From Streptomyces griseus (GTDB lineage Bacteria > Actinomycetota > Actinomycetes > Streptomycetales > Streptomycetaceae): 64,000 nucleotides of DNA. Shown here in pieces: positions 7,890 through 16,809 of the stretch (its first letter is position 1; the number at the start of each line of letters is the position of its first letter). The stretch spans positions 62,001 through 126,000 of the forward strand of contig NZ_MDKB01000004.1 in NCBI RefSeq assembly GCF_001715295.1. The letters run 5' to 3'. The translations under genes were made by a program, and so were the position numbers. Below the pieces are notes generated by a model. That model was not told where the DNA came from, ran no database searches, and saw only the letters and a program-made list of their open reading frames with translations.

Positions 7890-10800
7890 GCCCGATCCAC
7901 GACGAGTCCGCCTTCGGCACCGCCATAGTCGCCGCCATGATCGAGCACGGCTGGCGCGAGGCCCGCCCCGAGGACTACCAGGCCGATCTCGGCCTGGACA
8001 CCAACGAGCTGTTCACCTTCCTCGGCGAGAGCCAGCCCCGCGAGTGGGACGAACTCCTCGCCGTCTACGGCAACGACCCCAACGCCGCCCAGCGCGGCTT
8101 CGCCCAGCGCCTCGACAAGGCCATCAGCGACGACGGCCTCCTCCACGTCCTCCGCAACGGCGTCAAGGACCGGGGCGTCCGCCTCCGCGTGGCCTACTTC
8201 AAGCCGAACCTCGTTGCCGATGACTCCGTCCTCGACGGCTACCGCGCCAACCGCCTCACCGTCGTACGCGAACTCGGCTACGCCACCAAGCAGGCCGACT
8301 GGGGCAACAAGCTCGACCTGACCCTGTTCCTGAACGGCGTCCCCGTCGCCACCGCCGAGCTGAAGAACCCGCTCACTCGGCAGGGCGTCGAGCACGCCAA
8401 GGAGCAGTACCGCACCGACCGCGACCCCACCGAGCTGATCTTCACCCGCCGCGTCATCGCCAACTTCGCCGTCGACCCGGACCTCGTCTTCGTCGCCACC
8501 CAGCTCCGGGGCAAGAACACCCGCTTCCTGCCCTTCAACACCGGCTCCAACGGCGCCGGCCTGTCCGGCGGTGCCGGAAACCCGGCCCCCACCGCGTACG
8601 GCACGTACGCCACCTCCTACCTGTGGGAGCAGGTCTGGGCGCGGGACAACTGGCTGGACCTGCTTCAGCGGTACGTGCACCAGCAGAAGACCAGGACGCC
8701 CGGTGGCGGGACCACCAAGTCGACGATCTTCCCGCGCTTCCACCAGTGGGACGTGGTCAAGAAGCTCACCACCCATGCGGCGACGTACGGCGTGGGCCAG
8801 AACTACCTCGTCATGGCCTCCGCCGGTTCCGGCAAGTCGAACACCATCGGCTGGCTCGCCCACCGCCTGAGCGACCTCCACGCCGACACCGACCCCCGCA
8901 CGATTGATCCCGAGGCTTTGTCGGCCGGCCGGATCAAGCCGGGCGCGCCGGTATTCGACAAGGTCATCGTCATCACGGACCGCCGCAACCTCGACGCCCA
9001 GCTCCGCGAGACGGTCGGCAGCTTCTCGCAGACCGAGGGCCTGGTCGTGAAGGTGGACGAGAAGCACGGCTCGAAGAGCGAGCAGCTCGCCCGCGCGCTC
9101 TCCCGGGACACGGGCAAGATCGTCACGGTCACCCTGCACTCGTTCCCCGCGCTCCTGGACTACATCCAGCGCAACCCGACCAAGATCGAGGGCACCAGCT
9201 TCGCCATCATCGTGGACGAGGCGCACTCCTCCCAGTCCGGTGACGCCGCCACAGCCGTCCGCGCGGCCCTGCGCGATCTCGGCTTGGACTCCGACTCGGA
9301 GGATCAGGGCGCCACGGCCGTCACCCTCGACGAGAAGCTGAAGAAGAAGGCCGCGGAGCGGTCCCAGGCCGCGAACCTCTCCTACTTCGCGTTCACCGCC
9401 ACCCCGAAGGCGAAGACGCTCGAACTCTTCGGCACGGAGGACACCGTGGACGGCAAGGCGGCCTACCGCCCCTTCCACACGTACTCCATGCGCCAGGCCA
9501 TCGAGGAAGGCTTCATCCTCGACCCGCTGCGGAACTACGTCACGTACAACACGTACTGGAAGCTGGTGAACCAGAATCCGGACGAGCGCGAGGTGGACCC
9601 CTCGAAGGCCAACAGCCTGCTCGCCCGGTACGCGCTCACTCACGAGTACACCGTCTCCCAGCACGCTCAGGTGATCGTCGAGCACTTCCTGACGCACTCC
9701 CGCGGTCGGATGGGTGGGCGTGCCAAGTCCATGGTGGTCACGTCCTCGCGACAGTCCGCCGTGGAGATGGCGCGGGCCATCAAGAGCTACATCAAGGACC
9801 GGGACTACGACACCAAGTTCCCGGACCTGGGTGTCCTGGTGGCGTTCTCCGGCTCGCTCACGATCGACGACGACGAGACGACCGAGCCGAAGGAGAACGG
9901 CGGCATCGCGGAGAGCGCGCTGCCGAAGGCCTTCGCATACACGCGGGCCGACGACAAGGCGGTCGCCGCGGGCGGCCGGGGCCAGCAGGAGTACAAGATC
10001 CTGGTGGTCGCGGAGAAGTACCAGACGGGCTTCGACCAGCCGCTGCTGACGACCATGTACGTCAACAAGAAGCTGACCGGCATCTCCGCCGTGCAGACCC
10101 TCTCCCGGCTCAACCGCACCGCCGACCGCAAGAACCAGGCAGACCTGGCGGTCCTGGACTTCGCGAACGACGCCGAGGACATCCGGGACGCGTTCCGCCC
10201 GTACTTCGAGGAGGCCAACACCCTCCCCTCCGACCCGAATCTGCTCTACACCGCGCAGAGCCGGGTGATGTCGGCGCCGATCATCTCGGAGTCCGAGATG
10301 GACGAGTTCGCCGCGGCGTACTTCGCGGCGAAGGAGAAGGCGGCCGGCTCGCAAGCGAAGTGGGAGAAACTGCACGCGGAGCTGTACCGGCTCCTCTCCC
10401 CTGCTGTCGCCCGCTTCACCCCGCTCATGGAGAGCGAGGAGGAGGACGACGTGGAGACGGCAGAGGACTTCCGCGCGGACCTGAACGACTACGTGCGCAA
10501 GTACGGCTTCCTCGCCCAGATCGTTCCGTACCGCGACGCCGAGTTGGAACGACTCCACCTCTACGGCCGCTACCTCCTCAACCGGCTCCCCCGCCGTGCG
10601 GACGGTGGCGTGGACATAGGCGAGATCGACCTCAGTCACCTGCGGGTGGAGAAGACGGGAGAGTACGACGTCTCCCTGGCCCCCGAGGGCTCCGCCCAGC
10701 TCCCCGGCTTCGGTGACGGCACGGGCGGCGCGGCAGAGGCGGAGAAGTCGCTGCTGTCGGAACTGATCGAGGCGTTCAACGCCAAGTTCGGCACAGACTT

Positions 10801-11065
10801 CACCGAGGAAGACGTCCGCAAGCCGTTCAACAAGACCACGGAAGACCCCAAGGTCCGAGCGGCGGCCGTCGTCAACGACGAGGCCAACTTCGGCAAGGTC
10901 TTCGACCGGGCCTTCGCCGACAACATGGCCGACCACATCGAGACGACCGCAGGCATAGGGCGTCAGTACTTCGGCCCGGACAAGAGCTTCCGGTCCAACC
11001 TGGACCGCAGCGCACGCCGAGCGGCGTGGCGGATGATCCGCCGCGAGGAGAACGTGGACGAGTAG
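7886..11065 (+). CDS. hsdR: Type I restriction enzyme endonuclease/translocase subunit
   Basis: HsdR translocates DNA and cuts it remote from the unmethylated target. The N-terminal PD-(D/E)xK nuclease has Asp144 with Glu158 and Lys160 (AELKN). The SF2 helicase core has Walker A ASAGSGKSN (311-319), DEAH (444-447) and later motifs including YQTGFDQPL and QTLSRLNRT. The C-terminal ~230 residues are helical and probably bind the methylase core. Length (1059 residues) and motif set are complete, so the system looks functional. The GTG start overlaps the hsdS stop, and a long hairpin ends the operon 14 bases after the stop. Confidence 0.95.
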   Translation: MSPIHDESAFGTAIVAAMIEHGWREARPEDYQADLGLDTNELFTFLGESQPREWDELLAVYGNDPNAAQRGFAQRLDKAISDDGLLHVLRNGVKDRGVRLRVAYFKPNLVADDSVLDGYRANRLTVVRELGYATKQADWGNKLDLTLFLNGVPVATAELKNPLTRQGVEHAKEQYRTDRDPTELIFTRRVIANFAVDPDLVFVATQLRGKNTRFLPFNTGSNGAGLSGGAGNPAPTAYGTYATSYLWEQVWARDNWLDLLQRYVHQQKTRTPGGGTTKSTIFPRFHQWDVVKKLTTHAATYGVGQNYLVMASAGSGKSNTIGWLAHRLSDLHADTDPRTIDPEALSAGRIKPGAPVFDKVIVITDRRNLDAQLRETVGSFSQTEGLVVKVDEKHGSKSEQLARALSRDTGKIVTVTLHSFPALLDYIQRNPTKIEGTSFAIIVDEAHSSQSGDAATAVRAALRDLGLDSDSEDQGATAVTLDEKLKKKAAERSQAANLSYFAFTATPKAKTLELFGTEDTVDGKAAYRPFHTYSMRQAIEEGFILDPLRNYVTYNTYWKLVNQNPDEREVDPSKANSLLARYALTHEYTVSQHAQVIVEHFLTHSRGRMGGRAKSMVVTSSRQSAVEMARAIKSYIKDRDYDTKFPDLGVLVAFSGSLTIDDDETTEPKENGGIAESALPKAFAYTRADDKAVAAGGRGQQEYKILVVAEKYQTGFDQPLLTTMYVNKKLTGISAVQTLSRLNRTADRKNQADLAVLDFANDAEDIRDAFRPYFEEANTLPSDPNLLYTAQSRVMSAPIISESEMDEFAAAYFAAKEKAAGSQAKWEKLHAELYRLLSPAVARFTPLMESEEEDDVETAEDFRADLNDYVRKYGFLAQIVPYRDAELERLHLYGRYLLNRLPRRADGGVDIGEIDLSHLRVEKTGEYDVSLAPEGSAQLPGFGDGTGGAAEAEKSLLSELIEAFNAKFGTDFTEEDVRKPFNKTTEDPKVRAAAVVNDEANFGKVFDRAFADNMADHIETTAGIGRQYFGPDKSFRSNLDRSARRAAWRMIRREENVDE

Positions 11066-11078
11066 TCCTCGGACGGAC

Positions 11079-11119
11079 GGGGCCCGCCGCAGTGCCGGTT
11101 AGGCATTGTGGCGGGCCCC
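11079..11119. terminator. Bidirectional hairpin between hsdR and the DUF397 gene
   Basis: GGGGCCCGCC (11079-11088) pairs with GGCGGGCCCC (11110-11119). The stem continues inward through eight more pairs, including G-U wobbles, to a 5-base loop. It lies between convergent genes and can end both transcripts. Confidence 0.8.
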
Positions 11120-11134
11120 TCCTGCGTACGTTAC

Positions 11135-11338
11135 TTAGCCAGCGACAAGCCCGACGAACCCGGCCCACGCTTCCGGCCCGACGGTCATCACGGGGCCGCT
11201 GGCCTGCTTCGAGTCCCGGACGAACACCCCGGCAACCGTGGCAGCCACCTCGACACACTCGCCACCGCCGCCGCTGCTGTAACTGCTCTTGAACCAAGCA
11301 CTCTCCGGAACGACAGGCTCGGTGGTGTGTGCGCTCAT
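11135..11338 (-). CDS. DUF397 domain protein
   Basis: This 67-residue protein shows the DUF397 pattern: WFKSSYS near residue 15, then ECVEVA, then VFVRDSK. Such proteins are small partners of XRE/DUF5753 regulators and are abundant in Streptomyces, often linked to development. The start overlaps the end of the upstream regulator by four bases (ATGA), so the pair is co-translated. Partner binding is known for the family; the target here is unknown. Confidence 0.85.
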   Translation of the reverse strand: MSAHTTEPVVPESAWFKSSYSSGGGGECVEVAATVAGVFVRDSKQASGPVMTVGPEAWAGFVGLVAG

Positions 11339-12219
11339 GACTCCCCAATCAGCTTCACGATCATCGCTGACGACTCTGCGGGCGTCAGCGCCTGCGATCG
11401 GAGAATGCCATAGCGGGCTTCGAGCTCGCGAACCTTTCGGGTGCCGGTGTAAAGGCGGCTGTCGTCCTGTACCTCTGTGTACGCAACGCGCTGCCCCTTG
11501 TCGGTGTCGATCAGCGTGAACGGCCCCCCAAGTCCGGCGCTGTCCTCGCGGTCAGTGGGCATGACTTGCACCTCCACATTGCGCAACTGAGCAGCTAGCA
11601 GTACTTGCTCCAGAGTGTTTCGCATCACCTGCCGACCACCGATCGGCCTGCGAAGAACAGCTTCTTCGATCACAAAGCTGAGCAAGGGGGCTGGGGCGCG
11701 CTTGAAGATGTCCTGCCGCACCATCCGTGCTTCCAGGCGTTGCTCAATCACGTCGTCTTCAAGAAGCGGGCGCTGCATCTGGAAGACAGCCCGAGCGTAT
11801 TCCTCCGTCTGAAGCAACCCCGACACTGCGCTCACTGCGTACACGCTCATGGCCGCCGCACGTGACTCAAGCCGCGCCATGTCCCGGAAGAACGCCGGAT
11901 ACTGCGACCGAGCCAGCTCCTCCTTCAACGCCACCAGCAGTCCCCCGGCGTCCAGCACCCGGTCCGCCTTGTCGATGAACTCCGGCTGGGGAATCCGCCG
12001 CCCCTGCTCGAACGAGGCCACTGACTGCGCCGCGTACCCCACCCGCTTGCCGAACTCCACCCGGTCCAGCCCCGCCCGCACCCGCAGCAGCTTCAACTGC
12101 CGCCCGAACGCGACCGCTACGCCGTTCTCCGCCTTGCCCTCCGGCTGGGCGGAGGCACCCGACGAGCGCTCCGCGCCCTCCTCCGTACCCACGCCCGCAT
12201 CCATCTCGTCCTGTGTCAT
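11335..12219 (-). CDS. XRE-family regulator with DUF5753 sensor domain
   Basis: This 294-residue DNA-binding protein has a helix-turn-helix at residues ~40-95 (LLRVRAGLDRVEFGKRVGYAAQSVASFEQGRR). It is followed by a DUF5753 domain (GLLQTEEYARAVF through the C-terminus), the usual architecture of the Scr1/BldB-associated family. The first ~30 residues are low-complexity. It forms an overlapping pair with the DUF397 gene, like many orphan toxin-antitoxin-like pairs in streptomycetes. It probably represses its own promoter in the 311-base gap to 12531; no operator could be assigned with confidence. Confidence 0.88.
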   Translation of the reverse strand: MTQDEMDAGVGTEEGAERSSGASAQPEGKAENGVAVAFGRQLKLLRVRAGLDRVEFGKRVGYAAQSVASFEQGRRIPQPEFIDKADRVLDAGGLLVALKEELARSQYPAFFRDMARLESRAAAMSVYAVSAVSGLLQTEEYARAVFQMQRPLLEDDVIEQRLEARMVRQDIFKRAPAPLLSFVIEEAVLRRPIGGRQVMRNTLEQVLLAAQLRNVEVQVMPTDREDSAGLGGPFTLIDTDKGQRVAYTEVQDDSRLYTGTRKVRELEARYGILRSQALTPAESSAMIVKLIGES

Positions 12220-12530
12220 CCGCCACCGCCTGTCCCCGTACGCATACGCACCACGTCAGTCGCGCCCAACCGTCACACAACACACAGCACTTCACAGCTC
12301 AACCGACGGGACGACATCACCCACGTCCGGGGCCCCCGAACCACCGCGCCCGCCTTGTCTCGTCCCGCTCGGGCACCGTAATCACCCGCTCGCACGCCTG
12401 CACAGCGTTCGCAGGCAGGTCCCTCCAAAGAGTGGGTACAAGCGGGGCCGACGCTCATCCATCCCAGCCACTCGTGGATTACTCAGCCTCTGCGGTGGCA
12501 CACCGTGTCGACCCGTGAGAGGACACCCCC
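12220..12530. other. Divergent intergenic region
   Basis: This 311-base gap separates the XRE regulator and the NIPSNAP-like gene and must carry both promoters. A small inverted repeat GCCTGC-N9-GCAGGC lies at 12396-12416. GAGAGGAC precedes the ATG at 12531. No gene is supported here. Confidence 0.5.
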
Positions 12531-12905
12531 ATGGCCAGGACCACCCAGGTCCGCACCTACACCGTCCGCGAGGGCCTGCTGGACGAGTGGGCGCAGCGGT
12601 GGAAGGCCGAGATCCTGCCGCTGCGTCTTGAGTGGGGGTTCGCGATCGGCGGCGCGTGGGTCGACCGTGAGCACAACCAGTTCGTCTGGCTGATCTCCTA
12701 CGAGGGCCCGGAGACGTTCGCGGAGCGCAACGCGATGTACTGGGACTCACCGGCCCGCAAGTCGATGGACCTCGATCCGGCCGTCGAAGGACGAGGAACG
12801 CCCGCCGGACGACCTTGCGATGCGGCCGTCCAGCTCCGGCACCACACGAGACGACGCGCCCCGGCCTACCGGCCCGGCACCGTCCCCAGCCCCGCTTGCG
12901 GCTGA
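12531..12905 (+). CDS. NIPSNAP-like protein, 3' end replaced (truncated)
   Basis: The first ~83 residues (MARTTQVRTYTVREGLLDEW onward) match the NIPSNAP/dimeric alpha-beta barrel type of small cytoplasmic protein. After SMDLDP the frame continues for ~41 residues of unrelated Arg/Ala-rich sequence that overlaps the 3' end of the SDR gene on the other strand. The expected native tail (DDYLVSTEERTVEEWY) is found instead at 16940-16989, beside a second partial copy. The gene therefore looks broken by the event that brought in the block at 12781-16833. The start is well supported by GAGAGGAC. Function of any product is doubtful. Confidence 0.65.
   Translation: MARTTQVRTYTVREGLLDEWAQRWKAEILPLRLEWGFAIGGAWVDREHNQFVWLISYEGPETFAERNAMYWDSPARKSMDLDPAVEGRGTPAGRPCDAAVQLRHHTRRRAPAYRPGTVPSPACG
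12675..12780 (+). repeat. Left copy of 106-base NIPSNAP repeat
   Basis: This 106-base stretch matches 16834-16939 with about nine mismatches. It marks the left border of the inserted block. Homology stops abruptly after CTCGATCCGG. Confidence 0.8.
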
Positions 12906-13696
12906 CCGCCGTCGACGGGGATATGCGCGCCGTTCACTGCCGAGGAGACGGGCGAGAGGAGGAACGCGATGACCTGAGCGACCTCCTCGGCGTGCAGCAG
13001 TCGGCCGCTGGGGTTGCGTGCCGCGTACGCCTCGTACGTCTCCGGGTCACGAAGGCGGAGGCGATCCCAGCTCTTGCCCGGCAGGAGGATCGACCCAGGG
13101 CTCACGGTGTTGATCCGGACCCCGTACGGGGCGAGTTCGTGGCACAGGGCACCTGCGAGGTAGATCTCCGAGGCCTTGGCGGCTCCGTACTGTGCCGGGA
13201 AACGGGGCTTCCAACCGGAGATCGAGGCGACCATCACCACGGAACTGCCCGGACGCAGACTGTCCAGCGCCGCCCGGACGGCACGCACCGCGTGGCCGCC
13301 GTTCAGTTCCCAGGTGTCCTGCCAGTCCTCCCGTGTGGAGTCGAGGAGCCCGCCTCCGCGCTTGCCGCCGATGTTGGCGACCAGGCCGTCGAGTCCACCG
13401 AGTTCCCTTCCGGCCTGCTGGGTGAAGTCCTCCAGTTCGTCCGGTGCCAGGACGTCCACAGGCTCCGTCACCACCTGGGCGTCGAAGTCCTGACGCAATG
13501 CGGACGAGGCCTCGGCCAGGGTTTCGCGATTGCGGCCGCAGATTGCAAGGGAAGCCCCCTCTGCCGCGAGGATGCGGGCCACCGCATATCCAAGTCCTCT
13601 GCTGCCACCGGTCAGCAGAAACGACTTGCCGCGCAGTCCGTACCTGACAGCCGGTGCTGCCCCCGCGCTGTCTTCAGCCTCTTCCCGTTGTTCCAT
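12866..13696 (-). CDS. SDR family NAD(P)-dependent oxidoreductase
   Basis: This 276-residue classical short-chain dehydrogenase has the cofactor motif TGGSRGLG near residue 24, NIGG in place of the common NNAG, a catalytic Ser in VASISGWKP and the YGAAK active-site Tyr/Lys pair. The C-terminal VDGG is also standard. Substrate is unknown. The ATG at 13696 is preferred because GAGAG precedes it and homology starts shortly after. It is the last gene of the minus-strand operon that starts at 16488, 35 bases downstream of the solenoid protein gene. Confidence 0.88.
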   Translation of the reverse strand: MEQREEAEDSAGAAPAVRYGLRGKSFLLTGGSRGLGYAVARILAAEGASLAICGRNRETLAEASSALRQDFDAQVVTEPVDVLAPDELEDFTQQAGRELGGLDGLVANIGGKRGGGLLDSTREDWQDTWELNGGHAVRAVRAALDSLRPGSSVVMVASISGWKPRFPAQYGAAKASEIYLAGALCHELAPYGVRINTVSPGSILLPGKSWDRLRLRDPETYEAYAARNPSGRLLHAEEVAQVIAFLLSPVSSAVNGAHIPVDGGQPQAGLGTVPGR

Positions 13697-13731
13697 GGAC
13701 GGCACTCTCTCACCCGACCGACCGTCGTTGC

Positions 13732-15186
13732 TCAACGCACCAGCTTGCGGATGACTATGCCCACGATGAGGGTGGTGAGCAGCATGCCGGCCGCTGTGAA
13801 CGAGACCGCGAGTGCGGTCCACTCAGCCGTCTTGAGCTCCGACGGCGTGCCGGTTCCGACGTTGAGCCACAGAGCCATGGCCAGAACGAAGCTTTTGCCC
13901 GCCACCGTCACATCGGTCAACCCTCGGCCCGGGTCGCGCACCGCGCCCGCCAAGTGGAGAACCACGCCGGTCAGTACGACCCCGGCGCCCAGCACACGCG
14001 CCGGGTTGCGGGCTCGGACTCCCCAGCCGAGGACGCCACCGAGAAGGCCACGTCCGACGGCACGCCGCAGGGGCGGCATCTCTGCCGCCTCGCGCTGGCG
14101 CGCGAGGTAGTAGAGCTCGTCGACCTCACGGTTCCGGTTTCTCTTGGCCAGCGCCGACCGCACGGACTCCAGGGCAGCGGCCGTGACTTCGGTGAAGGAG
14201 CGTTCCAGGAACGACAGAGCCTGTGCGCCGTTGCGAAAGACCTGGCCGGCCAGCTCCATGTCGCCAACGCTGGAGGAACTGTCAAGGCTGTAACGGGAAC
14301 GTCCGGACGGCAGGCCCAGGGTGCCCGTGACCGAGGAACCGTGCAGGCTGATCACCGAAGATGCCACGGAGGCCAACGTGAGGGACGTGACCGACGTGTT
14401 GTGAAGAGCGAGCCGCGCGGTCGATGCCGCTCCGGCGCCGTCCGAGCTTTCACAGAGTCCGAGGTTGCGTACGTCCACAGAGCCTCTGACGGTGCTGTTC
14501 GTGATCGTGCTTTCTTCGGCGGGGATGACGAGCCCGTTGACGCGCACGGCCTCACTGCAACGAAGGTCACTCGCCCGCAGTGGTTCGTCCAGTCGCACGC
14601 GCTGCAAAGAGAGCTCGCAGGTCTCTACGTCCTCGAGTCCGATCGCGGACAGCCAGAGATCGTCGAACGTGATGTCCTCGCGGGCCTTCAACCCCCGTAC
14701 GTTCACCCGCGGTCGGCCGAGGCGACCGCCTGTGGCCTGGCTGCGGATCGTCAGCGAAGAAACCCGCGTGTTGCTGATGTGGAGCGTTCCGCGTAAGGCA
14801 TTGACCTGTACGAGCTCCTCCACCCGCAGGCGCTCCAGCCGGGTGGTGCCGCACGAGTGCAGGGCGAGGAAGTCCAGGGCTGAGTCGATGACCGTGACCT
14901 CGCATCCCATCGAGGCGTTCCGGATGGTCAGCCGACCGATGCGGGAGTTCACCACCATCAGTGCGTCCGCCTCCACGTGATCGATGACCAGTTCGTCGAT
15001 GTGGCAGGACCGTACGGTCAGGGCGCCATCGATGCTCATCCGGTCGAGCGACACGCGGTCGGCCGACACCGTGTCCAGCAGGAGGTCCGTCGTGACCTCG
15101 TCCTGGCGCAGATGCACACTGCGGTCACTCACGGTGCGTTGACGGCCGATTCGCGCCAAGTCCTCCAACGTCCGGATGACTCCCAC
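13732..15186 (-). CDS. Beta-solenoid protein with C-terminal two-helix pore-like membrane module
   Basis: This 484-residue protein is unrecognised at gene level. Residues ~25-330 are made of short, regular repeats with Leu/Val/Ile every few positions (for example LDRMSIDGALTVRSCHIDEL), typical of a pentapeptide-like or right-handed beta-solenoid. A charged linker (~335-385) leads to a hydrophobic helix (~400-425), a segment ALWLNVGTGTPSEL (~443-456) and a final helix (~460-480) ending in RKLVR. The middle segment sits where K+ channels carry their TVGYGD filter, but is not canonical. The GTG start has GGGGGAA five bases upstream. It lies between two kinase genes and the SDR gene. Confidence 0.7.
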   Translation of the reverse strand: MGVIRTLEDLARIGRQRTVSDRSVHLRQDEVTTDLLLDTVSADRVSLDRMSIDGALTVRSCHIDELVIDHVEADALMVVNSRIGRLTIRNASMGCEVTVIDSALDFLALHSCGTTRLERLRVEELVQVNALRGTLHISNTRVSSLTIRSQATGGRLGRPRVNVRGLKAREDITFDDLWLSAIGLEDVETCELSLQRVRLDEPLRASDLRCSEAVRVNGLVIPAEESTITNSTVRGSVDVRNLGLCESSDGAGAASTARLALHNTSVTSLTLASVASSVISLHGSSVTGTLGLPSGRSRYSLDSSSSVGDMELAGQVFRNGAQALSFLERSFTEVTAAALESVRSALAKRNRNREVDELYYLARQREAAEMPPLRRAVGRGLLGGVLGWGVRARNPARVLGAGVVLTGVVLHLAGAVRDPGRGLTDVTVAGKSFVLAMALWLNVGTGTPSELKTAEWTALAVSFTAAGMLLTTLIVGIVIRKLVR

Positions 15187-15244
15187 CGGTATTCCCCCTG
15201 CTGTTCGTTGCCGTAGGTCTCACAGTGGGCACGCCTGGGCGTGC

Positions 15245-15889
15245 TCACCCGCGACACGGTGTCGTGTTCCGGCGGGCCACGGCTGTGTCCGTGCCGAGTC
15301 CGAGCGTGGTGAACAGCTCATCCCCGCTCTTGATGTCCGGTGCGCTGTGGAGCGCGTAGACGATCTGCTTGGCAGCGGTCACCGGATCGGTGTGGTCCGT
15401 ACGGATCACGAGGTCGAACAGGTCTCGCACATCGGAGGAGCGCAGGTCTCGTGCCGTCTCGTCCCAGGCGGCAAGCCGCTTCTCGGTGTCGGTATCTCCC
15501 CGCGCGAGAGACCGCCGCTCGCACTCCTCGCGCGGAACCCAGAGGAGGACGCGCAGCCACGAAAGGGACGCACTCCGGTTCAGCAACGTGCGCATGTCCG
15601 TGACGTTGCCGATGTGGGTGACCGGAACCCGACCCCGACGCTGAGGTTCCGTAAGAGAGAGGTCGTCGACCGCGTACACGTTGCCGTAGCGCCGGGTCTC
15701 CACGACGATCCTGCCCTGGTGACGCAGGGCTTCGAGTTCCTCGGCTGTGACGAACCGATACCCGGCAGACCGGCCCGTCCCTTGCTTGAGCTTGGTGACG
15801 GGTTCGAAGCGCTGATCGGCTGTGCGCAGGGCGGCCGTCACCGTGTCCTTCCCGGCGGCCGGTGGCCCGTACAGGACGATGGCACTCAC
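15245..15889 (-). CDS. Guanylate-kinase-like P-loop phosphotransferase
   Basis: This 214-residue protein begins almost directly with a Walker A motif (YGPPAAGKDT, residues ~7-16). The segment YRFVTAEELEALRHQG ... RYGNVYA matches the GMP-binding region of guanylate kinases. The housekeeping gmk is separate at 60513, so this is a specialised paralogue. Phosphorylation of a nucleotide or nucleotide-like ligand is likely; the substrate is not known. The GTG at 15889 overlaps the stop codon of the upstream kinase (GTGA), which fixes the start and shows coupling. Confidence 0.72.
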   Translation of the reverse strand: MSAIVLYGPPAAGKDTVTAALRTADQRFEPVTKLKQGTGRSAGYRFVTAEELEALRHQGRIVVETRRYGNVYAVDDLSLTEPQRRGRVPVTHIGNVTDMRTLLNRSASLSWLRVLLWVPREECERRSLARGDTDTEKRLAAWDETARDLRSSDVRDLFDLVIRTDHTDPVTAAKQIVYALHSAPDIKSGDELFTTLGLGTDTAVARRNTTPCRG

Positions 15890-16488
15890 GAGTCCTCCAG
15901 CAGCCGCTGGGCGATGGCCTCGACCTGCTCGGCAAGCGGACGCGACGCGCTGATCCGGTTGTCGATGACGTGGTGGGGCGCCACCGGCCGGAGTCCGATG
16001 TCGATGCCGTCCGTGTACGCGGGCCAGTGCGTCAGCTTCCACGTGTCGCGTGTGGCGTTACGCGAGATCAACCGGTCCCGCATCGATTCCAGGTCGCTGT
16101 CCACCCAGAGAGTCTCGAAACGGGCGCCGACCCTACGACACCGGCGTGCGACACGTGATGTCCACTGCTCATCGGCGCTCTCGGCGAGAAAGGGTGCAAC
16201 CGCGACCACGGACGTGCCGCACTCGAGGTTTTCCCAGACCGCCTTCATCAGGCACTCGTACTCCAGGGGCCTGGCGTGCTCGAGGTATGTGGCGCTGTGG
16301 CGGTCGTTCGGATCGCCGTTCAGGGCCGTCAGCAGTCGCTCGGTCATCGGACGGCTGATGGTGTCCTTGTCGAGCATGGCCCAACCCGTCGCCGCCGCCA
16401 GAAGCTTGCCGGCCTCGGACTTACCCGACCCGGCATACCCCGCGACGAGTGCGAGAGTGATGGTGCTCGTACCTAAAGCAGTAATCAC
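15886..16488 (-). CDS. P-loop NTPase/kinase of the zeta-toxin/phosphotransferase type
   Basis: This 200-residue protein has Walker A GYAGSGKSE at ~17-25, then LDKDTISRPM, typical of small-molecule kinases such as AAA_33/zeta-toxin or chloramphenicol phosphotransferase relatives. The later LWVDSDLESMRDRLISRNATRD supplies Arg residues for a lid region. It is the first gene of the four-gene operon and overlaps the next gene by four bases. The start is GTG at 16488 with GGCGGAC upstream. Two paired kinases in one operon suggest successive phosphorylations or a two-component signal; this is inference. Confidence 0.7.
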   Translation of the reverse strand: MITALGTSTITLALVAGYAGSGKSEAGKLLAAATGWAMLDKDTISRPMTERLLTALNGDPNDRHSATYLEHARPLEYECLMKAVWENLECGTSVVAVAPFLAESADEQWTSRVARRCRRVGARFETLWVDSDLESMRDRLISRNATRDTWKLTHWPAYTDGIDIGLRPVAPHHVIDNRISASRPLAEQVEAIAQRLLEDS

Positions 16489-16501
16489 GCAGTCCGCCCC
16501 C

Positions 16502-16534
16502 CGAGACGTCTCGAATCAACTAAGCACAGCTTAG
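16502..16534. promoter_or_regulatory. Palindromes upstream of the kinase operon
   Basis: CGAGACGTCTCG (16502-16513) is a perfect 12-base palindrome. CTAAGC-ACA-GCTTAG (16520-16534) is a perfect 6-base inverted repeat that overlaps the stop of the IS256 remnant. Both lie within 50 bases of the kinase start, so either may be an operator or part of the promoter. Confidence 0.4.
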
Positions 16535-16809
16535 GGGTGGGTGTGGGCGGTGACCATTGCGCTTCCGGCACGGTCGGCGACCTCCAGGGATACCCCCTCG
16601 AGAGCGGACTCCAGGAGCCGCTTGGTCAGCTGCTGGAGCAGGCCGCCCTCGCCGGTCAGCTGCAGGCCCTCGGCCTCGGCCCGACCCACCAGTTCATCGA
16701 TCAGCCGGTCGTCCACAGACTTCGGCACCACGGCCGCAGACGGCTCGACGGTCTCGGCCTCGGCCTCGGCCTCGGCCGCATTGTTACTGGTCATCGATGC
16801 ATCTTCCAT
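16531..16809 (-). pseudogene. IS256-family transposase N-terminal remnant
   Basis: The 92-residue frame starts like an IS256-type transposase. Residues ~32-72 (DDRLIDELVGRAEAEGLQ, then LTGEGGLLQQLTKRLLESAL) are diagnostic of that family. Family members continue with a phrase like EITDHLGYDKHD, but here the sequence changes at residue ~72 (near 16594) to an unrelated 20-residue tail. The DDE catalytic domain is missing, so it cannot transpose. The bases 16810-16833 may keep the original insertion-sequence end. It borders the repeat at 16834 and the cargo operon. Confidence 0.8.

Noticed and set aside
858..11065. Complete phosphorothioation (dnd) or BREX/DISARM locus
   Set aside because: Only a DndB-like protein and methylases are present. 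No DndA/C/D/E, PglZ, BrxC, DrmA or similar genes were found.
11335..12219. Phage repressor or integrase-linked regulator
   Set aside because: The DUF5753 domain and overlapping DUF397 partner point to the common streptomycete regulator pair; no integrase or att repeat is nearby.
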